This document shows, in pieces, positions 7,574 through 15,987 of a stretch of DNA of 64,000 bases. This DNA is from Kangsaoukella pontilimi (GTDB lineage: Bacteria > Pseudomonadota > Alphaproteobacteria > Rhodobacterales > Rhodobacteraceae), in contig NZ_WUPT01000002.1 in the NCBI RefSeq assembly GCF_009830125.1, forward strand, positions 62,001 through 126,000, given 5' to 3'. A program made the position numbers and the translations under genes. Numbering within the stretch: position 1 is the first letter of the stretch; each line of letters opens with the position of its first letter. The notes under the pieces are model-generated. The model saw only the letters and a program-made list of their open reading frames with translations, did no database searches and had not been told where the DNA came from.

Positions 7574-8038
7574 TTATCTGCCGCGGCTCTTCGCGGCCGA
7601 AACCACGCGTTCATCCTGCGTTGACAGGAGCAGCTCTGCCTTGAGCAACTCAAGGTTTTTCCTGTTCGCCTTGAAGAATACGTCAAATACGTCGCCTGCG
7701 ATCGGTACGCCTCCGATGAAGAAATCCAGGCCACTGTTCACGGCCATTCGGATCAGCGTGCTGCGTCTTGCCCCCACTCGACGACCTTCCACAATCTGCA
7801 TCACCGCGGGCACGAAGGTCACCGCGCCTCCAAGGCCGGGCACGAGGCCCAGAATAGAGTCCCAGCCGAAGCGTATAGAGGTGCCTGGAATGCGAAACCG
7901 GCTGTCGAGCGCCTTTGCAAGCCGGTCAAGACGTGCAATCCGCGCCTCGACGGACCCTGCGGGCCCTTGTGCATCGCCGCGCGTCCCGTCGCGGACATTG
8001 TCGAGCGAGTTCGCTCTCTCCTGCTGCCGAGTGGCCAT
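7574..8038 (-). CDS. DUF4112 domain-containing membrane protein
   Basis: 154 residues from ATG 8038, chosen because GGGAG precedes it at normal distance; an upstream in-frame ATG at 8074 lacks this. The core from about residue 30 (ARLDRLAKALDSRFRIPGTS, then RFGWDSILGLVPGLGGAV) is the DUF4112 signature. Two membrane segments follow (near 57-80 and 100-120, the second containing GGVPIAGDVFDVFFKAN), with a basic tail. The function of the family is unknown. The gene is divergent from the AI-2E family permease and has an exact EcfG-type promoter, so it belongs to the putative stress regulon. Confidence 0.85.
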   Translation of the reverse strand: MATRQQERANSLDNVRDGTRGDAQGPAGSVEARIARLDRLAKALDSRFRIPGTSIRFGWDSILGLVPGLGGAVTFVPAVMQIVEGRRVGARRSTLIRMAVNSGLDFFIGGVPIAGDVFDVFFKANRKNLELLKAELLLSTQDERVVSAAKSRGR

Positions 8039-8067
8039 TTCCATCTCCCATGAGCCGTTGGCGAGGG

Positions 8068-8092
8068 AACGCACCGGGGTATCCGTTGTTCC
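8068..8092 (-). promoter_or_regulatory. EcfG-type promoter for the DUF4112 gene
   Basis: Minus-strand GGAAC-N16-CGTT (8088-8092 and 8068-8071), exact in both boxes and spacing. The -10 box is 30 bases upstream of the start at 8038. Confidence 0.75.
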
Positions 8093-8106
8093 CCTCTGGC
8101 CGTCTG

Positions 8107-8131
8107 GGAACCGCTGCGGACAGGGCGAGTT
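8107..8131 (+). promoter_or_regulatory. Possible degenerate EcfG-type promoter for the AI-2E permease gene
   Basis: Plus-strand GGAAC-N16-AGTT (8107-8111 and 8128-8131), one mismatch in the -10. It sits back to back with the exact promoter of the divergent DUF4112 gene and about 24 bases before the start at 8155. Confidence 0.35.
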
Positions 8132-8154
8132 ATCCTCTCCAAGGAGCTTTCTCG

Positions 8155-9228
8155 GTGCAAAAACAGTCTCTGAATACGCTATGTCTCGCGTTCATCAGTC
8201 TGATGATCGCGGCAGCTGCACTTTGGGCCGCAGAGGAATTGCTCGCGCCCATCTTGGCCGCACTCGTACTGGGTGTGGTCTGCGCTCCGCTCACCGACGG
8301 TCTCGAGAAGATCGGCGTGCCTCGCACGGGCGCCGCACTCGTGACGATGATGAGCCTTCTGGCCATTCTTCTCGCCGGCTTCCTGGCCATTGAGCCGACC
8401 CTGTCATCTGCCATGCGGAACGCGCCCTTGATCTGGCGCGAGCTCACCGAATTTCTGGAGGAGGTCCGGGCAACGCTGGCTGGCCTTGAAGAGCTGCAGA
8501 CCACTGTGAACGAGGCGTTTTCCGAGGATGGCAGTCCCTCGACAGCGGCAGAGGGTCCTGCCGGCGACGCGGCGACGGTGGCCGTGCCTGGTGTCATGGA
8601 GGCCCTCAGCTATGCCCCGTCGCTCGCAGCCGCCGTGCTGGTCTTTGTCGGAACGCTTTATTTCTTCCTCGTCGCGCGGCTCGATTTCTACAAGCGGATC
8701 GGTCAGGTGTCGCAGCGTTTCACCACCGATCTGTTCTGCCGGGCCGAGGCGCGCGTCAGCCGGTATTTCTCGGCCATCACGGCCATCAATGCCTGTTTCG
8801 GCATTTGCGTCAGCCTCGTCATGGCGGGCCTTGGCATGTCGAATCCGATGCTATGGGGCCTTGCCGCCTTTCTTCTCAACTTCGTCCTGTACCTTGGACC
8901 GGTGCTCTTCGCGATCTCCCTCGTCGTCGGTGGCATCGTACAGTTTGACGGCCCTTACAGTTTTCTGCCGGCGACCATCTATGTCGCGATGAACCTGACC
9001 GAAGGGCAGTTCGTGACGCCGGCACTCGTCGGCCGCCACATGCGTGTCAATCCCCTGCTCGTCTTTCTGTCGCTGGTTTTCTGGCTGTGGCTCTGGGGAC
9101 CAATCGGCGGCGTCGTCGCGATCCCGATCCTCGTATGGGCACTATTTGTTGTCGGAGAGCTCACACAACCCGCCACTCCACAACACGAATTGCTTCAGGC
9201 CAACGGACGTCTAGCTGTCGCCGAATAG
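8155..9228 (+). CDS. AI-2E family transporter (PerM-like permease)
   Basis: 357 residues from GTG 8155, selected because AAGGAG lies 8 bases upstream; the frame stays open further upstream without sequence typical of the family. N-terminal hydrophobic segments (about 7-22, 25-45, 60-80) are followed by a hydrophilic stretch of about 70 residues, then the conserved C-terminal membrane half (VLVFVGTLYFFLVARLDFY, the SRYFSAITAIN motif and the Pro-rich VNPLLVFLSLVFW segment). That matches PF01594. Members are proposed to export autoinducer-2 or work as Na+/H+-linked permeases; the substrate cannot be read from sequence. It diverges from a DUF4112 gene within the stress block. Confidence 0.85.
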   Translation: MQKQSLNTLCLAFISLMIAAAALWAAEELLAPILAALVLGVVCAPLTDGLEKIGVPRTGAALVTMMSLLAILLAGFLAIEPTLSSAMRNAPLIWRELTEFLEEVRATLAGLEELQTTVNEAFSEDGSPSTAAEGPAGDAATVAVPGVMEALSYAPSLAAAVLVFVGTLYFFLVARLDFYKRIGQVSQRFTTDLFCRAEARVSRYFSAITAINACFGICVSLVMAGLGMSNPMLWGLAAFLLNFVLYLGPVLFAISLVVGGIVQFDGPYSFLPATIYVAMNLTEGQFVTPALVGRHMRVNPLLVFLSLVFWLWLWGPIGGVVAIPILVWALFVVGELTQPATPQHELLQANGRLAVAE

Positions 9229-9273
9229 CTAGGTCTGCAACCGACTTTACAGAAAATTTTGTAACGGGCGGAG

Positions 9274-9291
9274 AAAAGCCCGGCGCCGGGC
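9274..9291 (-). terminator. Terminator downstream of tRNA-Lys
   Basis: The 14-base palindrome GCCCGGCGCCGGGC (9278-9291) is followed on the minus strand by TTTT, 46 bases past the 3' end of the tRNA gene. Confidence 0.55.
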
Positions 9292-9336
9292 ATAGAATCC
9301 ATTCAAAGGACATTGATCGGCTTTCCGGGAAAAGAG

Positions 9337-9412
9337 TGGTGAGCCGTGCAGGATTCGAACCTGCGACCCACTGATTAAAAGTCAGTTGCTCTACCAACTG
9401 AGCTAACGGCCC
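9337..9412 (-). tRNA. tRNA-Lys (anticodon TTT)
   Basis: 76 bases including an encoded CCA end. The cloverleaf reads from the minus strand: acceptor arms GGGCCGT/ACGGCTC with one G:T pair, D-arm TAGCTCAGTTGGTAGAG, anticodon loop CTTTTAA with anticodon TTT, and T-arm GGTTCGAATCC. All conserved tRNA positions are intact. Confidence 0.97.
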
Positions 9413-9558
9413 ACTCGGGCGCCGGACGTAAACGCCGGTCACACGACCGTCAAGGGGCAAATACGTCACGCGGTGCAATCCGAACATTTCGAGCGGTTGA
9501 CTTGGCGGCTGTCCGCAACTCAGGCTCGGACGTCGACGTCGAATAGGTTTTCCCGAAT

Positions 9559-10125
9559 ATGCTGTCCCGCCTCCTGGCCGCGCTTGCCCTGATCGCTCTG
9601 ACCGCCTGTGGCGTTCCTCGGGACGGACTTCTGGTCAGCCCCAGTGCCGAGCCGCTGGGCGGCGGGCTCTTTGTCGAAACGCTTACGGATGGCGAGCAAA
9701 TTCTGGTGCTTGACGGTGAAATCACCGGGGAGACCTCGTTCCAGTTTCAGGCTGTGCTGCAACAGGCGGATGTCTTCGGGCTTGTCATCGCGCAAAGCCC
9801 GGGCGGCAACCTGCTTGCCGCGCATCAGATCGGGCGGGTCATCGCGGCAAACGGAATCAACACGGCCGTTCTGGTCAGTTGCCAATCGGCCTGCGTCGAT
9901 GTCTTCATTGCGGGACGCGAACGGTCGATCGCCGCAGATGCAGAACTCGGGCTCCACGCTGCTTCGGATCCGGATTTCGGTTACTCACTGGACAAACCTT
10001 ACTGGTCCTCGTTCGGTCTGTCCGCCGTGAACGACGCAGCCTACAAGGTCCCGTTCGGCAAGATATGGGTCGTCGATGCCGAGCAGGCTGTAGAGCTGCG
10101 CCTCGCGACTGAAATCCTGAAGTAA
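9559..10125 (+). CDS. Lipoprotein with ClpP/crotonase-like fold (COG3904-type)
   Basis: 188 residues. The N-terminus MLSRLLAALALIALTAC is a lipoprotein signal with lipobox L-T-A-Cys17. The mature part has the SppA/ClpP-like pattern: a strand ending in QSPGG (about 92-96), a helix, then SCQSACVDVF (about 117-126) and an AELGLHAA segment. In the COG3904 group the Ser in the C-x-S-A-C turn and the downstream His are the likely catalytic pair; both are present (Ser near 121, His near 139). By inference it is an outer- or periplasm-facing serine hydrolase, but no substrate is known. It stands alone between tRNA-Lys and dapF. Confidence 0.7.
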   Translation: MLSRLLAALALIALTACGVPRDGLLVSPSAEPLGGGLFVETLTDGEQILVLDGEITGETSFQFQAVLQQADVFGLVIAQSPGGNLLAAHQIGRVIAANGINTAVLVSCQSACVDVFIAGRERSIAADAELGLHAASDPDFGYSLDKPYWSSFGLSAVNDAAYKVPFGKIWVVDAEQAVELRLATEILK

Positions 10126-10185
10126 CTTAACACTAACATTCTCCCGCCTTATATGGCGGCAATGGTTCGGGATTCGGAAACTTCT

Positions 10186-10998
10186 GTGCACTTCATGAAG
10201 ATGCACGGCCTCGGCAACGATTTTGTCGTGATCGACCGTCGTCATGGCGGGCCGCAGGTGACGGCTGCGCTGGTCCATGCAGCAGGCAATCGCCATCGCG
10301 GGGTTGGATTCGATCAACTGGCGATCATCGAAAACGACGCCGGGTCTGACGGGCGTCTGGTCTTTTTCAACTCGGATGGTTCGCCATCTGCGACATGCGG
10401 GAACGCAACGCGGTGCATCGCCCGGCATCTCATGGACGAGACCGGGAAAAGCGAGGTGCATCTCAGGACCGAGCGTGGCCTGCTGACAGCGCTCGATGTC
10501 GGCGATGGCCTGACCAGCGTGAACATGGGGGCTCCGATCCTGAATTGGCGCGCCATTCCCCTGGCGCAGGAGGTGGATATCGATCACCTGCCGATCGACG
10601 GCGACCCGATCGCCACGGGCATGGGCAATCCTCACTGCACCTTCTTCGTGGAGAATGCCGAAGAGGTCGATCTCGAGGGGCGCGGATCCGAGATGGAATA
10701 CCACGAGCTCTTCCCCAAGCGCACCAATGTTCAGTTCGCCAGCGTGACCGCGCCGGACCGGCTGCGCATGCGCGTCTGGGAACGGGGGGTGGGCGTGACG
10801 CAAGCGTCCGGGTCATCGTCCTGCGCGGTTGCGGTGGCGGCTGCGCGCCGGGGAATTACCGGCCGACGGGTCGTGATCGACCTTGACGGCGGCGTGATCG
10901 AGGTCGAATGGCGCGAGGATGGCGTCTGGATGACGGGTCCGACGAGCCACGTATTCTCGGGAACCTTCACTCAGGCTTTTCTGGACACCCTCAAATGA
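10186..10998 (+). CDS. dapF: Diaminopimelate epimerase with Cys-to-Ser change at the second catalytic site
   Basis: 270 residues from GTG 10186, chosen because [13 protein letters not shown] then aligns with the normal DapF N-terminus; in-frame ATGs at 10153, 10162 and 10195 are alternatives. DapF interconverts LL- and meso-diaminopimelate for lysine and peptidoglycan synthesis using two cysteines. The first is intact (Cys71 in TCGNATRC). At the second site the usual ACGSGACA is ASGSSSCA here, so the catalytic position is Ser208, with a Cys five residues later (Cys213). The Glu-Arg pair (WERGVG) and the remaining fold are conserved. The gene ends in an ATGA overlap with mtaB. DapF identity is secure; full epimerase activity is not. 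Confidence 0.9.
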   Translation: MHFMKMHGLGNDFVVIDRRHGGPQVTAALVHAAGNRHRGVGFDQLAIIENDAGSDGRLVFFNSDGSPSATCGNATRCIARHLMDETGKSEVHLRTERGLLTALDVGDGLTSVNMGAPILNWRAIPLAQEVDIDHLPIDGDPIATGMGNPHCTFFVENAEEVDLEGRGSEMEYHELFPKRTNVQFASVTAPDRLRMRVWERGVGVTQASGSSSCAVAVAAARRGITGRRVVIDLDGGVIEVEWREDGVWMTGPTSHVFSGTFTQAFLDTLK

Positions 10999-12251
10999 CA
11001 GGCGCAGCCCCAAAGTTCACGACGCTCGGCTGTCGGCTGAATGCCTATGAGTCCGAAGCCATGCGCGAAATGGCCGAGGCAGCAGGACTGTCGGATGCGG
11101 TCATCGTCAACACCTGCGCCGTGACGGCTGAGGCCGTGCGCAAAAGCCAGAAGGAAATCCGCCGTCTGCGCAGGGAAAATCCCGGCGCGACCGTGATCGT
11201 TACCGGTTGCGCTGCCCAGACCGAGCCCGAGAGGTTCGCGGCCATGGGCGAAGTCGATCTGATCATCGGGAACACCGAGAAGATGTCGCCCGAGACGTGG
11301 ACCGACGCGGCGCGCGGATTCATCGGCGACACCGAGCGGGTGCGCGTCGATGACATCATGTCGGTTACCGAAACGGCGGGTCACCTGATCGACGGGTTTG
11401 GACGGCACAGGGCCTATGTTCAGGTTCAGAACGGCTGCGATCACCGCTGCACCTTCTGCATAATTCCCTACGGTCGCGGCAACTCGCGCTCGGTCCCCGC
11501 CGGTGTCGTGGTCGACCAGATCAAGCGGCTTGTGGGTCGCGGTTTCAATGAGGTCGTTCTGACCGGGGTTGACCTGACAAGCTGGGGTGCGGACCTTCCG
11601 TCGACCCCGAAGCTGGGCGATCTGGTGCGCCGCATCCTGAAGCTGGTTCCGGACCTGCCGCGCCTGCGCATCAGCTCGATCGATTCGATCGAGGTGGACG
11701 AGGCGCTGATGGAGGCCATCGCGACCGAGCCTCGCCTCATGCCCCACCTTCACCTCAGTCTGCAGGCCGGGGACGATCTCATCCTCAAGCGGATGAAGCG
11801 CCGCCACCTTCGCGACGATGCAATCCGCTTTTGTGAAGAGGCGCGGCGCCTGAGGCCAGAGATGACGTTCGGTGCCGATATCATCGCCGGATTCCCGACC
11901 GAAACCGACGCGATGTTCGAAAACTCGCTTCGACTGGTGGACGAGTGCAGTCTCACCTGGCTGCACGTGTTTCCCTTCTCACCCCGGAAGGGGACGCCTG
12001 CTGCTCGCATGCCACAGGTCGCGGGCCCGGCGATACGGGAACGGGCGGCGCGGCTGCGTGCCGCGGGCGATGCGGCGGTCGCGCGGCATCTGGCCGAGCA
12101 GGTGGGTCAGGCGCATCGCGTGCTGACCGAGAGCGCCGATATGGGCCGAACGGAGCAATTCGCGGAGGTGCGTTTCGAAGCTCCGCAGGCCGAAGGTCAG
12201 ATCGTAACGGCGCAGATCCGGTCGGTCGACGGCACCCGATTGGCGGCCTGA
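10995..12251 (+). CDS. mtaB: tRNA t6A37 methylthiotransferase MtaB
   Basis: 418 residues from ATG 10995, which overlaps the dapF stop (ATGA). The radical-SAM motif CDHRCTFC is at Cys148/Cys152/Cys155 and the second iron-sulfur cluster uses Cys13, Cys41 and Cys72. The order MTTase domain (1-125), radical SAM (140-350) and TRAM-like tail matches the MiaB/MtaB family. The opening FTTLGCRLN and the [11 protein letters not shown] motif favour MtaB over MiaB or RimO. The enzyme would add a methylthio group to t6A at position 37 of tRNAs decoding ANN codons. Translational coupling to dapF is common in this bacterial group. Confidence 0.92.
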   Translation: MTGAAPKFTTLGCRLNAYESEAMREMAEAAGLSDAVIVNTCAVTAEAVRKSQKEIRRLRRENPGATVIVTGCAAQTEPERFAAMGEVDLIIGNTEKMSPETWTDAARGFIGDTERVRVDDIMSVTETAGHLIDGFGRHRAYVQVQNGCDHRCTFCIIPYGRGNSRSVPAGVVVDQIKRLVGRGFNEVVLTGVDLTSWGADLPSTPKLGDLVRRILKLVPDLPRLRISSIDSIEVDEALMEAIATEPRLMPHLHLSLQAGDDLILKRMKRRHLRDDAIRFCEEARRLRPEMTFGADIIAGFPTETDAMFENSLRLVDECSLTWLHVFPFSPRKGTPAARMPQVAGPAIRERAARLRAAGDAAVARHLAEQVGQAHRVLTESADMGRTEQFAEVRFEAPQAEGQIVTAQIRSVDGTRLAA

Positions 12252-12254
12252 GCC

Positions 12255-12863
12255 ATGCATCCGAACCCGGCCTTTCGCGCTGAGGATCGCGCGCGCAATG
12301 TCGCCTTCGCGCGGGAGCGGGCCTTTGGTGTGCTCGCGGTCAATGCGCCCGACGGCCCCCTCCTCAGCCATATACCCTTTGCGCTGAACGAGGCGGGCAA
12401 TGCTGCCGACCTGCACCTCGTCCGATCAAACCCAATCGCGCGGCTCGGCGCGGTACAGGCGGTCATCGCGGTTTCGGGGCCGGACGGCTACGTCTCGCCG
12501 GACTGGTACGGCGTCGCGGACCAGGTGCCGACGTGGAATTACGTCGCGGTCCACCTCAGGGGGCGTCTCGAACCGCTGGATCACGGCGAAATGCGCGCCA
12601 TGCTCGACCGGCAATCGGCAGATTACGAGACGCGGCTCGCGCCTAAGACGCCGTGGACGACCGACAAAATGACGCCACAGGTTCTGGACCGCATGATGCG
12701 GCAAATCCTGCCGTTTCGCATGACGGTCGAGCGGATCGACGGCACGTGGAAGCTGGGTCAAAACAAGCCCGTCGAAGCGCGACGGGCAGCCGCCGCGCAG
12801 ATCTCAAGCGGCTTGGGTCACGAACTGGACCGGCTCCGGCGGCTGATGGACGAGGCGGATTAG
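12255..12863 (+). CDS. PaiB-like FMN-binding protein
   Basis: 202 residues, starting 4 bases after the mtaB stop. It has the PaiB pattern: a split-barrel flavin-binding fold with LLSHIPFAL (about 36-44), AVSGPDGYVSPDWYG, VPTWNYVAVHLRG, and the C-terminal WKLGQNKP motif. Members are annotated as FMN-binding negative transcriptional regulators after Bacillus PaiB, but most act or are predicted as flavin-dependent reductases; no DNA-binding domain is visible here. The 3' end overlaps the convergent cysteine-rich gene by four bases. Confidence 0.85.
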   Translation: MHPNPAFRAEDRARNVAFARERAFGVLAVNAPDGPLLSHIPFALNEAGNAADLHLVRSNPIARLGAVQAVIAVSGPDGYVSPDWYGVADQVPTWNYVAVHLRGRLEPLDHGEMRAMLDRQSADYETRLAPKTPWTTDKMTPQVLDRMMRQILPFRMTVERIDGTWKLGQNKPVEARRAAAAQISSGLGHELDRLRRLMDEAD

Positions 12864-13192
12864 GCGGCCATACGGCGGCACTCTTCTGCACAAGCTCGGC
12901 AGGCGTCAGCACATTGGCGGCACTGGTAATCGTCGTGCTTTTCGCATTCTGCAGCGCATGCCTCGCAAATCTCGGCGCAGGCGCGGCACATGGCCGAATG
13001 CATTCGCGAACCGCCCGCACAGAACCGCGCACAATCAGCCGAAGCCATCATCGCGTCCCGGCAGCGCTTCATGCACTCGGTCATCTGCACCTTGCCCGCG
13101 CAGTGATCGAGGCATTTCGCGCAGGCCAGCATGCAGATGGCGCAGGCGGTCGCGCATGACTTGTGCGATATGTTCAGGTCCTCAATGTTCAT
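12860..13192 (-). CDS. Four-helix-bundle copper-storage-like protein (Csp/DUF326)
   Basis: 110 residues with 20 cysteines, mostly spaced as CxxxC along helices (for example CATACAIC, CRACAEICEAC and CRQCADACRAC), plus several His and Met. This is the pattern of the Csp copper-storage proteins, in which Cys residues line the core of a four-helix bundle and bind many Cu(I) ions. No Tat or Sec signal is present, so it resembles the cytosolic Csp3 class. The gene is convergent with the PaiB-like gene and divergent from the glutathione transferase gene. No copper-responsive operator is recognised upstream. Confidence 0.88.
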   Translation of the reverse strand: MNIEDLNISHKSCATACAICMLACAKCLDHCAGKVQMTECMKRCRDAMMASADCARFCAGGSRMHSAMCRACAEICEACAAECEKHDDYQCRQCADACRACAEECRRMAA

Positions 13193-13257
13193 GTCACTCG
13201 TATTCCTTTAGTGAAACGCAACAGGACAACATGGCATCTCGAAGGGAGTTCCGGATC

Positions 13258-13869
13258 ATGACCATGCAACTGCTGACCAGCCCCACATCCCCGTATTGCC
13301 GGAAAGTGGAAGTGCTGCTCCGCGAAAGCGGTCTGGACAGCCATGTGACCGAGACCAACGCCTCCGGCACACCTCTTGAGCCGAACGCAACGACGACGGC
13401 GGCGAACCCGATCGGCAAGATACCGGTACTGATCCGCGACGACGGCCCGGCGCTCTACGACAGCCGGGTTATCTGCAGGTACCTCGATTCGCTCGCGGGC
13501 GGGGTGTATTACCCGGAGAAGCGTCTCTGGGAGGTGCTTACGCTGGAAGCCACCGCCGATGGCATTCTCGATGCGGCGCTTCTGATGGCATATGAGTGGC
13601 GTCTGCGGCCAGAAGAGATCCGCTTCGAACCGTGGGTAGACGGCCAGTGGGACAAAATCGCCCGTGCGCTCGACGTGATCGAGGCGCGCTGGATCAGCCA
13701 TCTCGAAGGCCGTCTGGGCATGGGGCATATCGCGGTTGGAGCGGCGCTCGGATATCTGGATTTCCGCCACGATGCGCGCGGATGGCGAACAGGGCGTCCG
13801 CTTCTGACAGACTGGTTCACGCGCTTTTCCGAGCGCCCGTCCATGCAAGACACTGTGCCGGCGCTATAG
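13258..13869 (+). CDS. Glutathione S-transferase family protein
   Basis: 203 residues from ATG 13258 (AGGGAG upstream; in-frame ATG at 13231 is an alternative). The N-terminal thioredoxin-like half has LLTSPTSPYCRKVEVLLRES with Ser/Cys at the site of the thiol-activating residue, IGKIPVLIRDDG with the cis-proline, and YDSRVICRYLD for glutathione contact. The C-terminal half is all-helical. It fits the bacterial beta/zeta-like GSTs that detoxify electrophiles or serve as reductases. Divergently transcribed from the copper-storage-like gene. Confidence 0.88.
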   Translation: MTMQLLTSPTSPYCRKVEVLLRESGLDSHVTETNASGTPLEPNATTTAANPIGKIPVLIRDDGPALYDSRVICRYLDSLAGGVYYPEKRLWEVLTLEATADGILDAALLMAYEWRLRPEEIRFEPWVDGQWDKIARALDVIEARWISHLEGRLGMGHIAVGAALGYLDFRHDARGWRTGRPLLTDWFTRFSERPSMQDTVPAL

Positions 13870-14054
13870 GCCGCCGGTAGTGGTTCGTTAACCGATCAGG
13901 GCGACAGTCCGCGACACCCGTCACAAGGGGGGGTGCGCGCGATTGTCCGCTGGACGGTCAGGGGGCTGCCCGCTATTTAGCGCCACAATGCGGTCAGACT
14001 CGCCTCTGGCCTGTTACGTCATGGGCCTTGCCCGAACTTTGAATGGAGCAAAAC

Positions 14055-14615
14055 GTGTCGCACGCAGATGACCACGAAGGCACACGCCGTGACTTTCTGT
14101 ACTACGCCACCGCCGGCGCCGGTACAGTCGCGGCCGGGGCGGCGATCTGGCCGCTGATCAACCAGATGAACCCGTCGAGGGACGTTCAGGCGCTCTCGTC
14201 GATCCGGGTCGACATCAGCGGTGTCGAAGAAGGCACCCAGATGACGGTGAACTTTCTCGGCAAGCCGGTTTTCATCCGTCGCCGCACCGCAGACGAGATT
14301 TCAGCGGCCCGCGACGTGGACGTTTCCTCGCTTCCGGACCCGATTGCGCGCAACCCGAACCTGACGGGCGACGTGCCGGCGACCGACGAGAACCGTGCGC
14401 TTGGCGAAAGCGGCGAGTGGCTGGTCCAGCAGGGTGTGTGCACCCACTTGGGCTGCGTGCCGCTTGGCCAGGCCGGTGACTTTGGCGGGTGGTTCTGCCC
14501 CTGCCACGGCTCGCATTATGACACTTCGGGCCGCATTCGTCGCGGACCCGCGCCCGAGAACCTGCCGATCCCGGTCGTGCGGTTCGAAGACGAAACCACC
14601 CTCGTCCTTGGATAA
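14055..14615 (+). CDS. petA: Ubiquinol-cytochrome c reductase, Rieske iron-sulfur subunit
   Basis: 186 residues from GTG 14055 (GGAG 6 bases upstream); ATG at 14043 is possible but would place that Shine-Dalgarno inside the gene. A twin-arginine motif (TRRDFL, 10-15) precedes the single membrane anchor near 17-36, as expected for Tat export of a folded Rieske protein. The 2Fe-2S ligands are Cys129/His131 (CTHLGC) and Cys148/His151 (CPCHGSHY), with Cys134 and Cys150 forming the disulfide. First gene of petABC, encoding the cytochrome bc1 complex that moves electrons from ubiquinol to cytochrome c and pumps protons. Confidence 0.97.
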   Translation: MSHADDHEGTRRDFLYYATAGAGTVAAGAAIWPLINQMNPSRDVQALSSIRVDISGVEEGTQMTVNFLGKPVFIRRRTADEISAARDVDVSSLPDPIARNPNLTGDVPATDENRALGESGEWLVQQGVCTHLGCVPLGQAGDFGGWFCPCHGSHYDTSGRIRRGPAPENLPIPVVRFEDETTLVLG

Positions 14616-14626
14616 CGGAGACTGAG

Positions 14627-15973
14627 ATGGCTGGAATTCCTCACGACCATTACGAACCGCAATCCTCGGGCGAAAAGTGGCTTCACCGCCGCCTGCCGAT
14701 TGTCGGTCTTCTTTACGACACCCTTATGATCCCCACGCCCAAGAACCTGAACTGGATGTGGATCTGGGGCATCGTCCTGACCTTCTGTCTGGCGCTTCAG
14801 ATCGTCACCGGCATCGTTCTGGTGATGCATTACACGCCTGACACCTCGCTCGCTTTCGCCAGCGTCGAGCACATCATGCGCGACGTGAACGGCGGCTACA
14901 TGCTGCGCTACCTGCATATGAACGGCGCATCGCTGTTCTTCATCGCGGTCTACGCGCACATCTTCCGGGGCCTCTACTATGGTTCCTACAAGGAGCCGCG
15001 CGAGGTCACCTGGATCATCGGCATCCTGATCTACGTCCTGATGATGGGCACCGCCTTCATGGGCTACGTCCTTCCCTGGGGCCAGATGTCGTTCTGGGGT
15101 GCAACCGTGATCACCGGTCTCTTCGGCGCGATCCCCTTCGTGGGCGACACGCTGCAGACCTGGCTTCTGGGCGGACCGGCAGTGGACAACTATACGCTGA
15201 CGCGCTTCTTCAGCCTGCATTACCTGTTGCCGTTCCTGATCGCCGGTCTCGTGATCGTTCACATCTGGGCATTCCACACCACGGGCAACAACAACCCGAC
15301 CGGTGTCGAGGTGCGTCGCGGCTCGAAAGAGGAAGCGGCCAAGGACACCCTGCCCTTCTGGCCCTACTACGTGATCAAGGACCTGTTCGCGCTGGCCGTG
15401 ATCCTGGCTGTCTTCTTTGCCATCGTCGGCTTCATGCCCAACTACCTGGGTCACCCCGACAACTACATCGAAGCCAACCCTCTGGTGACGCCTGCGCATA
15501 TCGTTCCTGAATGGTACTTCCTGCCGTTCTACGCGATCCTGCGCGCCTTCGACGGTGAAGTCTGGGTCGTGATCGCGGCCAACTGGATCACCGGCGGCAT
15601 CATCGACGCCAAGTTCTTCGGCGTTCTGGCGATGTTCGGCGCGATCGCGGTCATGGCGCTTGCGCCCTGGCTGGATACGTCGAGTGTCCGCTCGGGCCGC
15701 TACCGCCCCATGTTCAAGTGGTGGTTCTGGCTTCTGGTCGTCGACTTCTTCGTGCTGATGTGGGTTGGCGCAATGCCGGCCGAGGGTATCTATCCCTACA
15801 TCGCGCTGCTCGGCTCGGCCTACTGGTTCGCCTACTTCCTGGTGATCCTGCCGCTTCTCGGCGTGATCGAGAAGCCGCTGCCGCAGCCGGAAACCATCGA
15901 AGCCGATTTCGAGGCGCACAAATCCAAGACGGGCGGCACCAAGACCGTGGTCAGCCCCACGCCTGCGGAATGA
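14627..15973 (+). CDS. petB: Cytochrome b subunit of the bc1 complex
   Basis: 448 residues with eight or more membrane helices. The heme-ligating histidines are visible in the second helix ([20 protein letters not shown]) and the fourth ([20 protein letters not shown]). The quinol-oxidation site motif appears as [13 protein letters not shown], the alphaproteobacterial form of PEWY. A C-terminal extension with three hydrophobic segments (from about 340) is typical of Rhodobacteraceae cytochrome b. It starts 11 bases after petA and is followed after 14 bases by petC. Confidence 0.97.
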   Translation: MAGIPHDHYEPQSSGEKWLHRRLPIVGLLYDTLMIPTPKNLNWMWIWGIVLTFCLALQIVTGIVLVMHYTPDTSLAFASVEHIMRDVNGGYMLRYLHMNGASLFFIAVYAHIFRGLYYGSYKEPREVTWIIGILIYVLMMGTAFMGYVLPWGQMSFWGATVITGLFGAIPFVGDTLQTWLLGGPAVDNYTLTRFFSLHYLLPFLIAGLVIVHIWAFHTTGNNNPTGVEVRRGSKEEAAKDTLPFWPYYVIKDLFALAVILAVFFAIVGFMPNYLGHPDNYIEANPLVTPAHIVPEWYFLPFYAILRAFDGEVWVVIAANWITGGIIDAKFFGVLAMFGAIAVMALAPWLDTSSVRSGRYRPMFKWWFWLLVVDFFVLMWVGAMPAEGIYPYIALLGSAYWFAYFLVILPLLGVIEKPLPQPETIEADFEAHKSKTGGTKTVVSPTPAE

Positions 15974-15987
15974 AAGGAACCAATACG

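Noticed and set aside
10144-10159. Hairpin CCGCC-TTATAT-GGCGG before dapF
   Set aside because: Short stem without T-run; it overlaps possible alternative dapF starts, but no regulatory role can be supported.
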